DNA of 64,000 nucleotides from Hyphomicrobiales bacterium. Its GTDB lineage: Bacteria; Pseudomonadota; Alphaproteobacteria; Rhizobiales; Xanthobacteraceae. Every line of letters begins with the position of its first letter. Position 1 is the first letter of the stretch. The translations under genes and the position numbers were made by a program. The stretch lies in NCBI GenBank assembly GCA_003135415.1, contig PLBP01000003.1, positions 143,201 through 207,200 on the forward strand, written 5' to 3'. Under the pieces are notes generated by a model. The model worked only from the letters and a program-made list of their open reading frames with translations. It was not told where the DNA came from and made no database searches. This document shows positions 11,029 through 19,890 of the stretch, in pieces.

Positions 11029-12180
11029 TTAGGCCGCGAATAGATCGAGCTGCCGCCTGTTCGCTGCCGGCGGATGGAAATGCGCGGTGGTGAGCTTGCT
11101 TCGCTTTTTATTGAGGCCGAGGCGCTCGCAGGCGAGTTCGAAGCGCCGCCCAATCGACCAGGCATAGGGGCCGGAGCCTGTTTGCCGCTGGCCCCAGGTC
11201 GAATCGTAATCCTTGCCGCCATGCAGGCCGCGCACCAGCGAGATCACGTGCTTTTCCTTGTCGGGGAAGTGCTCGCGCAGCCACTCGCGGAAGAGATCCT
11301 TGATCTCGAACGGCATTTTCAGCGTGACGTAGCCCGCGCCCTGCGCACCGGCGGCAACGGCAGCATCGAGAATGCGCTCGATTTCCGCATCGTTGATTGC
11401 CGGAATGATCGGCGCCACCATCACCGCAGTCGGAATGCCGGCGTTGGAAAGCGCGCGGAGCGTGGAAAGGCGGCGTTGCGGTGTTGCCGCCCGCGGCTCC
11501 ATCGCGCGCGCGAGCTTGTGGTCGAGCGTGGTGATGGAAACGGCGACCTTGGCGAGGTTCTTCTTCGCCATCTCCGCCAGAATGTCGATGTCGCGGATCA
11601 CGAGCGCCGACTTCGTCACGATGCCGACCGGATGACCGGCGTCGCGCAGCACTTCCAGGATGCGGCGGGTGACCTGCCACTTCTTCTCGATCGGCTGATA
11701 GGGATCGGTGTTCGTGCCCATCGCGATTGTACGCGGGCGGTAGGACGGGTCGGACAATTCGCGCACCAGGAGTTCGGGCGCGTCCGGCTTCACGAACAGG
11801 CGCGATTCGAAATCGAGCCCGGGCGACAGCCCCTGATAGGCGTGGGTTGGCCGTGCGTAACAGTAGATGCAGCCGTGCTCGCAGCCGCGATAGGGGTTGA
11901 TCGAGCGGTCGAAGCCGATGTCGGGCGATTCGTTCCGGCTGATGATTTTCCGCGACCGCTCCTCGGTGACATAGGTCCTGAAGGGCGGCAGTTCCTCGAG
12001 GCTTTGCCAGCCGTCGTCGAAGGCGACCTTGGCATGCGGCTCGTAGCGGCCGCTTGGGTTGGTCACGGCGCCGCGCCCGCGCCGGCCTTCGCCGTCTACC
12101 GTGGCGTCGAGCACGCCGTCATTCGGATCGGGGTCGTCCGCCGCCTCATAGGGCGGCGGTTCGTCAAAAGTCCTGTCCAT
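11029..12180 (-). CDS. PA0069-family radical SAM protein
   Basis: A 383-residue protein with the radical SAM cluster motif CEHGCIYC (Cys 100, 104, 107) inside NPYRGCEHGCIYCYARPTH. Further family marks are TNTDPYQPIEKKWQVTR and a C-terminal region with YDSTWGQRQTG and ending RRQLDLFAA. The family is related to spore photoproduct lyase-like proteins (SplB/COG1533) and is often assigned to the PA0069 group, whose reaction is not known. The N-terminal 40 residues are acidic and probably disordered. It heads a two-gene unit with the VOC protein. Confidence 0.9.
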   Translation of the reverse strand: MDRTFDEPPPYEAADDPDPNDGVLDATVDGEGRRGRGAVTNPSGRYEPHAKVAFDDGWQSLEELPPFRTYVTEERSRKIISRNESPDIGFDRSINPYRGCEHGCIYCYARPTHAYQGLSPGLDFESRLFVKPDAPELLVRELSDPSYRPRTIAMGTNTDPYQPIEKKWQVTRRILEVLRDAGHPVGIVTKSALVIRDIDILAEMAKKNLAKVAVSITTLDHKLARAMEPRAATPQRRLSTLRALSNAGIPTAVMVAPIIPAINDAEIERILDAAVAAGAQGAGYVTLKMPFEIKDLFREWLREHFPDKEKHVISLVRGLHGGKDYDSTWGQRQTGSGPYAWSIGRRFELACERLGLNKKRSKLTTAHFHPPAANRRQLDLFAA

Positions 12181-12298
12181 GGATTGACCCTACTGCAGCC
12201 ATTAGAACGAAACAAGAACAAACTTTTATTGTGCTTTTCTCTCTACATGGAGTGTTTTCAAGACAAAACGATTACAAGGGATAGAGGTTCCCGAACTT

Positions 12299-12889
12299 GT
12301 GATCACCGTCATCATCCCGACCCGCGATAGCGAAGGTGCGCTCGTACCGACCTTGAGCGCGCTGGTTTCCGCATCCGCCTCGGGCCTCGTGCGCGAGGTG
12401 ATTCTCGCCGATGGCGGCTCGCGCGACGAAACCGAGAAGGTGGCCGACGTCGCCGGCTGCCATTTCCTCAAAGGGCCGCACGACCCGGGCGCCCGGCTCC
12501 GCACCGCAGCCCACCAGGCGCGCGGTTCTTGGCTTTTGTTCCTCGATCCCGCGGCGATCTTGCCGGAAGGCTGGATGCGCGAGGTGCGCGCCTTCGTCGA
12601 TACGATGGAGCGGAGCGGGCTTGCCGAGCGGCGCGCGGCGACCTTTCGCCTCGGTTACGAAGGCTTCGGAATGAAGCCGCGTCTCGCGGAAGCGGCCGCG
12701 GCCGCGCGCCTTGTGGTGATCGGCCGCCCGCGCCCCGAGCAGGGATTGCTGATCGCGCGGCGCTTCTACGATCAACTTGGTGGGCACAAAAACGGCAAGA
12801 AGGCACAGGAACGGCTGTTCGCGCGCATCGGCCGGCGCCGCCTGGTGACGCTGCGTGCGCGCATCGTGTTGAGCGAGATAAGTAGTTGA
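12299..12889 (+). CDS. GT2-like glycosyltransferase-family protein
   Basis: A short 196-residue protein beginning with the GT-A fold signature VIIPTRDSEGALVPTLSAL and the nucleotide-binding EVILADGGSRDET. The second Asp region is seen in WLLFLDPAAILPEGW. It is shorter than full GT2 enzymes and resembles the compact TIGR04283-type group. The acceptor and donor are unknown. It starts with GTG at 12299, and no better ATG lies near. Its last codons overlap the palindrome that precedes the MarR-GNAT gene, so the two may share regulation. Confidence 0.75.
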   Translation: MITVIIPTRDSEGALVPTLSALVSASASGLVREVILADGGSRDETEKVADVAGCHFLKGPHDPGARLRTAAHQARGSWLLFLDPAAILPEGWMREVRAFVDTMERSGLAERRAATFRLGYEGFGMKPRLAEAAAAARLVVIGRPRPEQGLLIARRFYDQLGGHKNGKKAQERLFARIGRRRLVTLRARIVLSEISS

Positions 12890-12898
12890 CTCCGTCAA
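12886..12898 (+). promoter_or_regulatory. Candidate MarR operator
   Basis: The perfect inverted repeat TTGAC-TCC-GTCAA covers the glycosyltransferase stop codon, and a further TTGAC half-site follows at 12901-12905. It lies 24 bases upstream of the MarR-GNAT start. TTGAC-type dyads are common MarR targets, so autoregulation is plausible, but this is inference. Confidence 0.4.
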
Positions 12899-12922
12899 GT
12901 AATTGACCGACCCTCCGAGGCC

Positions 12923-13852
12923 ATGCCCGGGCGTGCCTCGCAGGACAGGATCGCGGCACTTCGCCGCTTCAACCGCTTCTACACGCGTAAGCTCGGCGTG
13001 CTGGAGGAGCATTTTCTGCATAGCCCGTTCTCGCTGGCGGAAGCGCGCGTGCTCTACGAGCTCGCGCAGGGCGATCGGGCGACGGCGAAGGAAATCGGCG
13101 GCGTGCTCGGCTTGGATGCCGGCTATCTCAGCCGCATTCTCGATCGATTCGCGCGCGCGCGCCTGATTTCGCGCGTGGCCTCGCCCGCGGACGGCCGGCA
13201 AAGCTTGCTTGCGCTCACCCAAAAGGGAAAGGCCGCGTTCGCGCCGCTCGATCGGCGCTCGCGGGACGAGATCGAAGTGATGCTCCGCGCGCTTGTCGAG
13301 CGCGACCAAAAGCGGCTCGTTCAAGCCGCAGCCACGATCGAGGCGCTCTTTGCCGGCAAGCGCGAGAGCGCCCCGGCGATTTCGCTGCGCCAAGCCAAGG
13401 CCGGCGATTTCGGCTGGATCGTGAGCCGCCACGGCGCGCTCTACGCCGAGGAGTACGGCTGGAACGAAAGTTTCGAAGCGTTGGTGGCGGAGATCGTCGC
13501 CGCGTTCATCCAGGAACACGATGCCAAGCGTGAGCGCTGCTGGATCGCCGAGCTTGACGGCGAGCGGGCGGGCTCGGTCATGCTCGTGCACGAGAGCGAC
13601 AAGGTCGCGGAGCTGCGCATCCTTTTTGTCGAGCCCGAAGCGCGCGGACACGGCGTCGGCGGGCGGCTTGTTGGGGAATGCATCCGCTTCGCGCGCGCGG
13701 CCGGCTACCGCAAGATCACGCTGTGGACGCAAAGCATTCTCACCGCCGCCCGCGCGATTTATCTCCGCGCGGGCTTCAAAAAGGTGCGCGAGGCGGCACA
13801 CGCAAGCTTCGGCAAGAAGCTCGTCGGCGAATATTGGAAATTGAAGTTGTGA
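12923..13852 (+). CDS. MarR regulator fused to GNAT acetyltransferase
   Basis: This 309-residue protein has two domains. Residues about 1-145 form a MarR-type winged helix (FSLAEARVLYELAQ, LGLDAGYLSRILDRF, wing with DGRQSLLALTQKG). Residues about 150-305 are a GNAT acetyltransferase with the acetyl-CoA loop in VEPEARGHGVGGRLV and the C-terminal IYLRAGFKKV. Such MarR-GNAT fusions are widespread in alphaproteobacteria. The ligand and the acetylated substrate are unknown. It is on the plus strand after the glycosyltransferase and 20 bases before the next gene. Confidence 0.9.
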   Translation: MPGRASQDRIAALRRFNRFYTRKLGVLEEHFLHSPFSLAEARVLYELAQGDRATAKEIGGVLGLDAGYLSRILDRFARARLISRVASPADGRQSLLALTQKGKAAFAPLDRRSRDEIEVMLRALVERDQKRLVQAAATIEALFAGKRESAPAISLRQAKAGDFGWIVSRHGALYAEEYGWNESFEALVAEIVAAFIQEHDAKRERCWIAELDGERAGSVMLVHESDKVAELRILFVEPEARGHGVGGRLVGECIRFARAAGYRKITLWTQSILTAARAIYLRAGFKKVREAAHASFGKKLVGEYWKLKL

Positions 13853-13872
13853 GCTTAAGCGATCAACCAATC

Positions 13873-14976
13873 ATGGCTCTTAAGGCGCACCGGCCGGCTC
13901 GTTTGACCGCTGCCGTCATTGGTCTTGGTAGCATTGGAGGCGTCGTCGCCGGCTGTCTCCGCGACGCCGATCGGCATGACGTCGTTGCCTGCGCACGAAT
14001 TCCTGTCAAACGCCTCGTCCTCGAGCGGCCGGAGCGGACCGTCGAGGTTCCGCTACGCACCCTCAGCAATCCCGCGGATGCAACGCGCGTCGACTGGGTG
14101 CTCCTGTGCACCAAGGCGCACCAGACGCCGTCGGCGGCTCCATGGTTGGCCCGGCTCTGCGATTCGTCGACGCGTGTCGCTGTGCTGCAGAATGGGATCG
14201 GCCAAGCCGCCCGCACCGCGCCGTTCGCGAATGGCTCGACGATCATGCCGGCAATCGTCTATTACAACGGCGAGCGGCTCGCGCCGGATCATGTTCGGCT
14301 TCGCCACGTTGCCGAATACGATCTCGCCGTGGCGGATGACGTGCACGGTCGCGCCTTCGCGGAATTCCTCGATGGCACGCCGTTACGCGTCCTGTTGAGC
14401 GCCGACTTCGCGACGCTCTCGTGGCGGAAGTTGCTGATCAACGCCGTCGCCAATCCCATCACCGCACTGACGCTACAGCGGCAAGCGGTGCTACGGCGCG
14501 AGGACATCCGCGCGCTGTGCATGGCGATCCTCGACGAAGCGGTGGCCGTGGCTCGCGCCGACGGGGCCAAATTGGCGACCGACGAATCCGAGCGAACGCT
14601 GTCGACACTTCTCACCTATCCGCCGGAAGCAGGCACGTCGATGTACTTCGATCGCCTTGCTGGGCGAGCGTTGGAAATCGAAGCGCTGACGGGCGCGATT
14701 GTCGCCGCGGGTGAGCGATTCAGTATCGCGACACCTCTCAACCGCGCACTGCTGACGTTGTTGCGTGCCATCAACGATGCGGCAGGGGGCGGAACCGGCA
14801 GAGTCCTCCCTGCGGCCTGCGTCTATACGAACGTCCGACGGACAAGCGCGCGCCGTTATCATAAGGATAGAAAAAATCCGCGCGGTGGCAAAACACTGAT
14901 GCGGGCAACTATGGGGAAACGCCATGTTCGAGGGGTTCGAGCGAAAACGCGCCGATTGCGGCGAGGCGACGATTAA
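13873..14976 (+). CDS. 2-dehydropantoate 2-reductase-like dehydrogenase
   Basis: A 367-residue protein with an N-terminal NADP-binding site ([15 protein letters not shown], about residues 15-30), a second strand with LLCTKAHQT and VAVLQNGIG, and the C-terminal helical domain with the [14 protein letters not shown] signature typical of PanE/ApbA. The family reduces ketopantoate for pantothenate, but members vary. The final ~55 residues are Arg/Lys-rich, unlike the family, and the frame overlaps the next gene by 53 bases, which suggests an eroded or shifted stop near 14820. The base composition is more relaxed than in neighbouring genes. Confidence 0.78.
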   Translation: MALKAHRPARLTAAVIGLGSIGGVVAGCLRDADRHDVVACARIPVKRLVLERPERTVEVPLRTLSNPADATRVDWVLLCTKAHQTPSAAPWLARLCDSSTRVAVLQNGIGQAARTAPFANGSTIMPAIVYYNGERLAPDHVRLRHVAEYDLAVADDVHGRAFAEFLDGTPLRVLLSADFATLSWRKLLINAVANPITALTLQRQAVLRREDIRALCMAILDEAVAVARADGAKLATDESERTLSTLLTYPPEAGTSMYFDRLAGRALEIEALTGAIVAAGERFSIATPLNRALLTLLRAINDAAGGGTGRVLPAACVYTNVRRTSARRYHKDRKNPRGGKTLMRATMGKRHVRGVRAKTRRLRRGDD

Positions 14977-15805
14977 TTACGTCATTGCCGGCAGCGGCCC
15001 GCCGGTCTTGCTGCTGCACGGCTTCCCGCAAAATCTCGCCATGTGGGCGCGCGTCGCCCCCTTGCTCGCGAAGAAATTCACGGTCGTCTGCGCGGATCTC
15101 CGCGGCTATGGCGATTCCTCCAAGCCGAAATGCGCCGCGGATCTGGCGAACTATTCCTTCCGCGCCATGGCCGCGGATCAGGTGGCGCTGATGAACAAGC
15201 TCGGCTTCGAGCGCTTCCATGCAATCGGCCACGACCGCGGCGGCCGCACCTGCCACCGCATGGCGCTCGACCGGCCGGACGCCGTGATCTCGCTCGCCGT
15301 TCTCGACATCGTGCCGACCTACGCGATGTTCATGGACACCAACCGCTTTGTCGCCGGCGCCTATTGGCATTGGTATTTTCTGGCGCTGCCGGAGCCGTTT
15401 CCCGAGCGTCTGATCGGTCACGAAGCCGATTATTTCTACGAGACCTGTCTCGTCGGCTGGGGCGCGACTGGGCTCAAGGATTTCGACCCGGAAATGCTCG
15501 CCGATTACCGGCGCTGCTGGAACGATCCCGCGATGATTCATGGCTCATGCTCGGACTATCGCGCCGCCGCCACGATCGACCTCGAACACGACCGCGCGGA
15601 CATCGACAAAAAGGTGCAATGCCCGACGCTCGCCTTCTGGGGCTCGGCGGGCTTGATGCACAAGTTCTTCGATCTTGCCGCTGAGTGGAAGAAACGCTGC
15701 GCCGATGTGCGCTCGGCCTCGCTGCCAGGCGGGCATTTTTTCGTCGATCAGTTTCCGGCGGAGACGGCGAAGCTCCTCGAGGAATTTATTTCTTCGAGCG
15801 CTTGA
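14924..15805 (+). CDS. Haloacetate dehalogenase-like alpha/beta hydrolase
   Basis: A 293-residue alpha/beta hydrolase. The nucleophile elbow is GHDRGG with Asp at about 104. The Arg pair at 105 and 108 (DRGGR) corresponds to the carboxylate-binding arginines of fluoroacetate dehalogenase. YWHWYF supplies the His-Trp halide pocket, and the catalytic His is in PGGHFF. This set of residues fits haloacid or fluoroacetate dehalogenases better than epoxide hydrolases, though the substrate is unproven. The ATG at 14924 follows GGGGAAAC at good distance. Confidence 0.83.
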   Translation: MFEGFERKRADCGEATINYVIAGSGPPVLLLHGFPQNLAMWARVAPLLAKKFTVVCADLRGYGDSSKPKCAADLANYSFRAMAADQVALMNKLGFERFHAIGHDRGGRTCHRMALDRPDAVISLAVLDIVPTYAMFMDTNRFVAGAYWHWYFLALPEPFPERLIGHEADYFYETCLVGWGATGLKDFDPEMLADYRRCWNDPAMIHGSCSDYRAAATIDLEHDRADIDKKVQCPTLAFWGSAGLMHKFFDLAAEWKKRCADVRSASLPGGHFFVDQFPAETAKLLEEFISSSA

Positions 15806-15826
15806 AATCAGCGCCAGAAATCAGCG

Positions 15827-17059
15827 CTACGTGATCAGCCGTGCGCCACGCTGATAGGTGAGATAGCTCCACAGCCATGTGATCGCGACCACGAAGCGGT
15901 TGCGGATGCCGATCAAAAAATAAATATGCGCGACGCTCCAGAACAGCCAACCGATGAATCCGGTGAGCTCGATCCGGCGAAGTTTCACCACCGCGGACTT
16001 CCGGCCGATGGTGGCAAGATCTCCGGCGTGGCGATAAACGAAGGGCTCTAGCGCAGGACTGCCTTCGACGCGCGCGCGAATGAGCTGCCCGACATAGCGC
16101 CCCATTTGCTTGGCGGCGGGTGCGATGCCGGGAACCGGCGTGAGCGGCGCCGCGGTGTCGCCGACCGCGAAAATCTCGGGATGCCCCGGCACGCTGAGGT
16201 CCGGCCCGACCTTGATCCGGCCGGCGCGGTCGCGCTCGGCTTCGATCCATTGCGCGGCGGGCGAGGCGACGACGCCCGCGGCCCAGACGATCGATTCCGA
16301 ATCGATGCGTTTTTCGCCGAGCGAGACGCCGTCGCGGTGACACGCCGTCACCATCGCTCCCGTCATCACCTCGACGCCCATGCGTTCAAGCGAGCGTTTG
16401 GCATAGGCCGAGAGCTTTTCCGAGAAGGTGGGCAGAATGCGCGGGCCCGCCTCGATCAGCACGATGCGCGAAGAACGCGGATCGATGCGGCGAAAATCGA
16501 AGCGGAGCGTCTGCCGGGCGATCTCGGCGATGGCGCCCGCCATCTCGACGCCGGTGGGGCCGCCGCCGACGATGACGAAGGTGAGGAGACGCCGCCGGTC
16601 TTTTTCCTTTTCCGCGGTTTCCGCGTGCTCGAAGGCGAGCAGGATGCGGCGGCGGACTTCGATCGCGTCGGTGAGCGTCTTCAATCCGGGCGCGCTCTCT
16701 TCCCAATCGGGATGGCCGAAATAGGAGTGCGTCACCCCGGTGGAGAGCACGAGATAGTCGTAGGGGAGGTCGATGTCGTCCGCGTGCACGACGCGCGCCG
16801 TTTCGTCGATGCCGATCACCGTCCCCATCACGACGCGCGCGTTTTGCTGCCGCCGCAGGATGCCGCGGATCGGCCAGGCGATATCGGCGGGCGAAATCAC
16901 CGCCGTCGCGACTTGATACAAGAGCGGCTGGAAGCATTGGTGGTTCTGGCGATCGATGATCGTCACCTCGACCGGCGCTTTGGCGAGCGCGCGCGCGGCC
17001 TCAAGCCCGCCGAATCCGGCACCGATGATGACGACCCTTGTATGTGCGCTAGCGGTCAA
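15827..17059 (-). CDS. ndh: Type II NADH:quinone oxidoreductase
   Basis: The 410-residue flavoprotein has the FAD site VVIIGAGFGGLEAARAL at the N-terminus, the NADH site VIVGGGPTGVEMAGAIAE near residue 165, and the second FAD motif IFAVGDTAA near residue 295. The C-terminus has hydrophobic stretches (GFIGWLFWSVAHIYFLIG) and NRFVVAITWLWSY, as in NDH-2, which sits on the membrane and passes electrons from NADH to quinone without pumping protons. It converges with the dehalogenase gene across 21 bases. Confidence 0.92.
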   Translation of the reverse strand: MTASAHTRVVIIGAGFGGLEAARALAKAPVEVTIIDRQNHQCFQPLLYQVATAVISPADIAWPIRGILRRQQNARVVMGTVIGIDETARVVHADDIDLPYDYLVLSTGVTHSYFGHPDWEESAPGLKTLTDAIEVRRRILLAFEHAETAEKEKDRRRLLTFVIVGGGPTGVEMAGAIAEIARQTLRFDFRRIDPRSSRIVLIEAGPRILPTFSEKLSAYAKRSLERMGVEVMTGAMVTACHRDGVSLGEKRIDSESIVWAAGVVASPAAQWIEAERDRAGRIKVGPDLSVPGHPEIFAVGDTAAPLTPVPGIAPAAKQMGRYVGQLIRARVEGSPALEPFVYRHAGDLATIGRKSAVVKLRRIELTGFIGWLFWSVAHIYFLIGIRNRFVVAITWLWSYLTYQRGARLIT

Positions 17060-17083
17060 TCAACGCTCCAAAAATCCTAATGG

Positions 17084-17638
17084 CTATTTTTTCGCCTTCG
17101 CCCGTTTCAAATGTTCATTCAGCCGCGGCAGGATTTCCACGAAATTACAGGGCCGGTGCCGCAGATCCAGCTGATGCACGAGAATTTCGTCCCAGGCGTC
17201 GCGGCAGGCGCCCGGCGAGCCCGGCAGGCAGAAAATAAAGGTCGAGTTGGCGGTGCCCGCGGTGGCGCGGCTCTGGATCGTCGAAGAGCCGATCTTGCCG
17301 AAGGAAATCTGGTGGAAGGCGATCGAGAAGCCGTCCATGCGTTTCTCGAACAAAGGTTCGACCGCTTCCGGCGTGACATCCCGCCCGGTAAAGCCGGTGC
17401 CGCCGGTGGTGATCACGACGTCAATCTTCTTGTCCTTGATCCAAGCTTTCACCTGGGCGCGGATCGCCTTGATGTCGTCCTTCACCAGCGCGCGCGCCGC
17501 GCATTGATGGCCCGCGCCTTCGATGCGCTCTCGCAATAGCGCGCCAGATTTGTCCAAGGCCAAATCGCGTGTGTCGGAAACCGTCAGCACCGCAATCGAA
17601 AGCGGCATGAAGGGCTTGGAAGGATCGAGACCGGCCAT
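17084..17638 (-). CDS. moaB: Molybdenum cofactor biosynthesis protein MoaB
   Basis: A 184-residue MoaB/Mog-type protein. The molybdopterin-binding signature VVITTGGTGFTGRDVTPEA is present, followed by FCLPGSPGACRDAWDEIL. The family adenylylates molybdopterin before metal insertion. The length is typical of the alphaproteobacterial single-domain form. It starts MAGLDPSKPFMPLSIAVLTVSD. It lies between NDH-2 and the GNAT gene on the same strand, and no other Moco gene is close. Confidence 0.92.
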   Translation of the reverse strand: MAGLDPSKPFMPLSIAVLTVSDTRDLALDKSGALLRERIEGAGHQCAARALVKDDIKAIRAQVKAWIKDKKIDVVITTGGTGFTGRDVTPEAVEPLFEKRMDGFSIAFHQISFGKIGSSTIQSRATAGTANSTFIFCLPGSPGACRDAWDEILVHQLDLRHRPCNFVEILPRLNEHLKRAKAKK

Positions 17639-17654
17639 GCCCCTTTATAGCCGG

Positions 17655-18152
17655 TCAGAGCGCGCGATGCATGACCAGCGCATCGACCGCGCCAAGCTTT
17701 GGGTGCTGAAAGGCGTTAGGGAGCCGTTCCACTGTATCGAAGCCGAAGCTTTGCCAGAGAAGCACCGCATGCTCGTTCGTCGCCACCACGAAATTGAACC
17801 GCATCGCGCGGAATTCGCGTTCCTTCGCCCGCGCGATCGAATCCGCACACACGGCGCGCGCGACCCCGAGGCCGGTGGCGGCGGGCGCGGTCATGTAGCC
17901 GCAATTCGCCATATCCGCGCCGGCGGATTGATTTTCTCGCAAATAATACGTGCCGAGGATTTCGCCTCCTGTGTCGGCGACGAACACCTCATGCGCAGGT
18001 GCGAACCAATAGGCGAGCGCTTCTTCTCGCGGCATGTCCCGAGGCAACGCGTAAGTTTCGCCCGCGCGAATGATCGGCTCGAGAATCCGCCAGATCGCCT
18101 CGCGGTCGCCGGACGCGGCAGGGCGAACGATGAGCGCGGACGCCGTCTTCAG
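17655..18152 (-). CDS. GNAT-family N-acetyltransferase
   Basis: A GNAT domain of about 165 residues: LIVRPAASGDREAIWRIL at the start, the acetyl-CoA-binding region in APAATGLGVARAVCADS, and ALLWQSFGFDTVERLPNAF near the end. The start is a puzzle, because no ATG, GTG or TTG lies just before the domain. A CTG at 18152 overlaps the preceding stop as CTGA and would give translational coupling. A GTG at 18218 would overlap the peptidase gene by 70 bases. I used the CTG. The substrate is unknown. Confidence 0.72.
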   Translation of the reverse strand: MKTASALIVRPAASGDREAIWRILEPIIRAGETYALPRDMPREEALAYWFAPAHEVFVADTGGEILGTYYLRENQSAGADMANCGYMTAPAATGLGVARAVCADSIARAKEREFRAMRFNFVVATNEHAVLLWQSFGFDTVERLPNAFQHPKLGAVDALVMHRAL

Positions 18153-19048
18153 CTCGATCCCTGCGCGAACGTGTTGCAGTCGTTGACGTTGCCGCTCTTG
18201 AAGCCGGTCTGGAACCACTGCATGCGCTGCGCCCCCGAGCCGTGGGTGAAGGAATCGGGCACGATATAGCCTTGCGTCTGTTTTTGCAGGCGGTCGTCGC
18301 CGATCGCCGAGGCGGTTTGCAGCGCCGCTTCGATGTCGCCTTGCTCGAGGAATTTCCACTTCTGCTGCGAGTGATTGGCCCACACGCCGGCGAAGCAGTC
18401 GGCCTGCAGCTCGATGCGCACTTGCGCGGCGTTGCGCTGGCTCGTGCCCATGCTCTGTTGCGCCTGCTGCACCTTCGGCAGGATGCCGAGCATGTTCTGC
18501 ACGTGATGCCCGATCTCGTGGGTAATCACATAGGCCTGCGCGAATTGGCAGGCCTTGCCGCTGCAGCCGTGGAAGCGGTTTTGCAGATCGTTGAAGAACG
18601 AAGTGTCGAGATAAACGCGCTGATCCTGCGGGCAGTAGAACGGCCCCATGGCGGCCTGAGCGAAACCGCAGCCCGATCGCGTCGCGCCGCGGAAGAGCAC
18701 GAGCCGTGGAGGCTGGTAGCTGCGACCCAATTGGTCGCGGAAAATCTCAGTCCAACGATCCTCGCTGTCGCCAAGCACGGCGGCGATGAACTGGCCCTGC
18801 TGGTCGGCCGGCGTTCCGGTCTTGCTCGGCGGCGTCGGTCCTTGCTGCTGCGATCCCTGACCCTGAATCGTTTCGAGACCGCCGATCAGGATGCGTGGAT
18901 CGACACCGAGCGCCCAGGAAATCAGCCCGACGATGATGAGACCGCCGATGCCGAGGCCGCTGCCGCCCATGCCGCCACCGCCGGTCATTGGCCCCGAGTC
19001 GCGGCGGTCATCGATGTTTGCGCTGCGCCGGAAATCGTCCCATTGCAT
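18149..19048 (-). CDS. YpfJ-type neutral zinc metallopeptidase
   Basis: This 299-residue protein has a Gly-rich N-terminus with one membrane helix (IGGLIIVGLISWALGV, about residues 34-49), then a putative zinc-peptidase domain with HEIGHH at about 177-182 (THEIGHHVQNMLG) and a further metal or catalytic region in ELQADCFAGVWAN. It matches the YpfJ/zinc_peptidase family, about 290 residues, with an N-terminal anchor. Function in vivo is unknown. It is divergent from rnhB across 154 bases that hold no other gene. Confidence 0.9.
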   Translation of the reverse strand: MQWDDFRRSANIDDRRDSGPMTGGGGMGGSGLGIGGLIIVGLISWALGVDPRILIGGLETIQGQGSQQQGPTPPSKTGTPADQQGQFIAAVLGDSEDRWTEIFRDQLGRSYQPPRLVLFRGATRSGCGFAQAAMGPFYCPQDQRVYLDTSFFNDLQNRFHGCSGKACQFAQAYVITHEIGHHVQNMLGILPKVQQAQQSMGTSQRNAAQVRIELQADCFAGVWANHSQQKWKFLEQGDIEAALQTASAIGDDRLQKQTQGYIVPDSFTHGSGAQRMQWFQTGFKSGNVNDCNTFAQGSS

Positions 19049-19202
19049 TTGATCTCTCCTGCGAAATTATTCGCGCCGATCCTTAGCGCTGATCCTTGGG
19101 CCGATTGTGGCGGAGCTGTGGGTTCGCTGCAATCGGGGCTTTGGCCGATCGCCAAGATAGGCTAGGCGCTAGGCGATTGAAACCGACCGGATCGCGCGCC
19201 CA

Positions 19203-19850
19203 ATGAATCCCGCGCCAAGACCGCCTTTGCTACGGCCGACCTTCGCCCGCGAGGCCAACGCCTACCGGCGCGGACACGCGCTCGTCGCCGGCTGCGACGA
19301 GGCGGGCCGGGGACCGCTGGCGGGCCCGGTGGTGGCGGCGGCCGTCATTCTCGATCCCGCGCGGGTACCGAAGGGGCTGAATGATTCCAAGCGCTTGGAG
19401 CCCGACGAGCGCGAGGACTTGTTCGAGAAGATCGCCGCCAGCGCCGAGTTTGCCATCGCCGTCGCCCCGCCCGCGCGCATCGACCGCGACAACATTTTGC
19501 GCGCGAGCCTATGGGCGCTCGCGCGCGCGGTTCTAGGATTGCCGCGCAAGCCCTCGCTCGTCTTCGTCGACGGCCGCGACGTGCTCGCGCTCGAGTGCGA
19601 GGTGAGGGCGGTGATCGGCGGCGACGGCATCGTCGCTTCGGTCGCCGCCGCCTCGATCGTCGCCAAGGTCACGCGCGACCAGCTGATGCGCCAGCTCGGT
19701 GCGGCGCATCCCGGCTATGGCTTCGAGCAGCACAAGGGCTACTCGACCGAGGTACATTTCGCGGCGCTGGAAAAGCTCGGCCCCTGCGTGCATCATCGGC
19801 GCTCTTTCGCGCCGGTCATGGCCGCCTACGGCATCGTAATCGAAGATTAG
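19203..19850 (+). CDS. rnhB: Ribonuclease HII (left half)
   Basis: The 215-residue protein has the active-site Asp-Glu in [15 protein letters not shown] (residues 32-33), then VFVDGRD and [13 protein letters not shown] with the further catalytic Asp, and [12 protein letters not shown]. RNase HII cuts RNA in RNA-DNA hybrids and single ribonucleotides in DNA. A second rnhB of a clearly different type lies at 52609-53352, one of the arguments that two genomes are joined in this window. Its stop codon abuts a palindrome. Confidence 0.95.
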   Translation: MNPAPRPPLLRPTFAREANAYRRGHALVAGCDEAGRGPLAGPVVAAAVILDPARVPKGLNDSKRLEPDEREDLFEKIAASAEFAIAVAPPARIDRDNILRASLWALARAVLGLPRKPSLVFVDGRDVLALECEVRAVIGGDGIVASVAAASIVAKVTRDQLMRQLGAAHPGYGFEQHKGYSTEVHFAALEKLGPCVHHRRSFAPVMAAYGIVIED

Positions 19851-19882
19851 AGCATGATCGGTTTTCAGAAAAGATCATGCTC
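19850..19882. repeat. Extragenic palindrome, second GAGCATGATC copy
   Basis: GAGCATGATC and GATCATGCTC flank a short centre, a shorter version of the element at 704-752. It again begins on the last base of the preceding TAG stop codon. It lies between rnhB and the GT39 gene and may act as a terminator. Confidence 0.7.
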
Positions 19883-19890
19883 AAAGTAAA

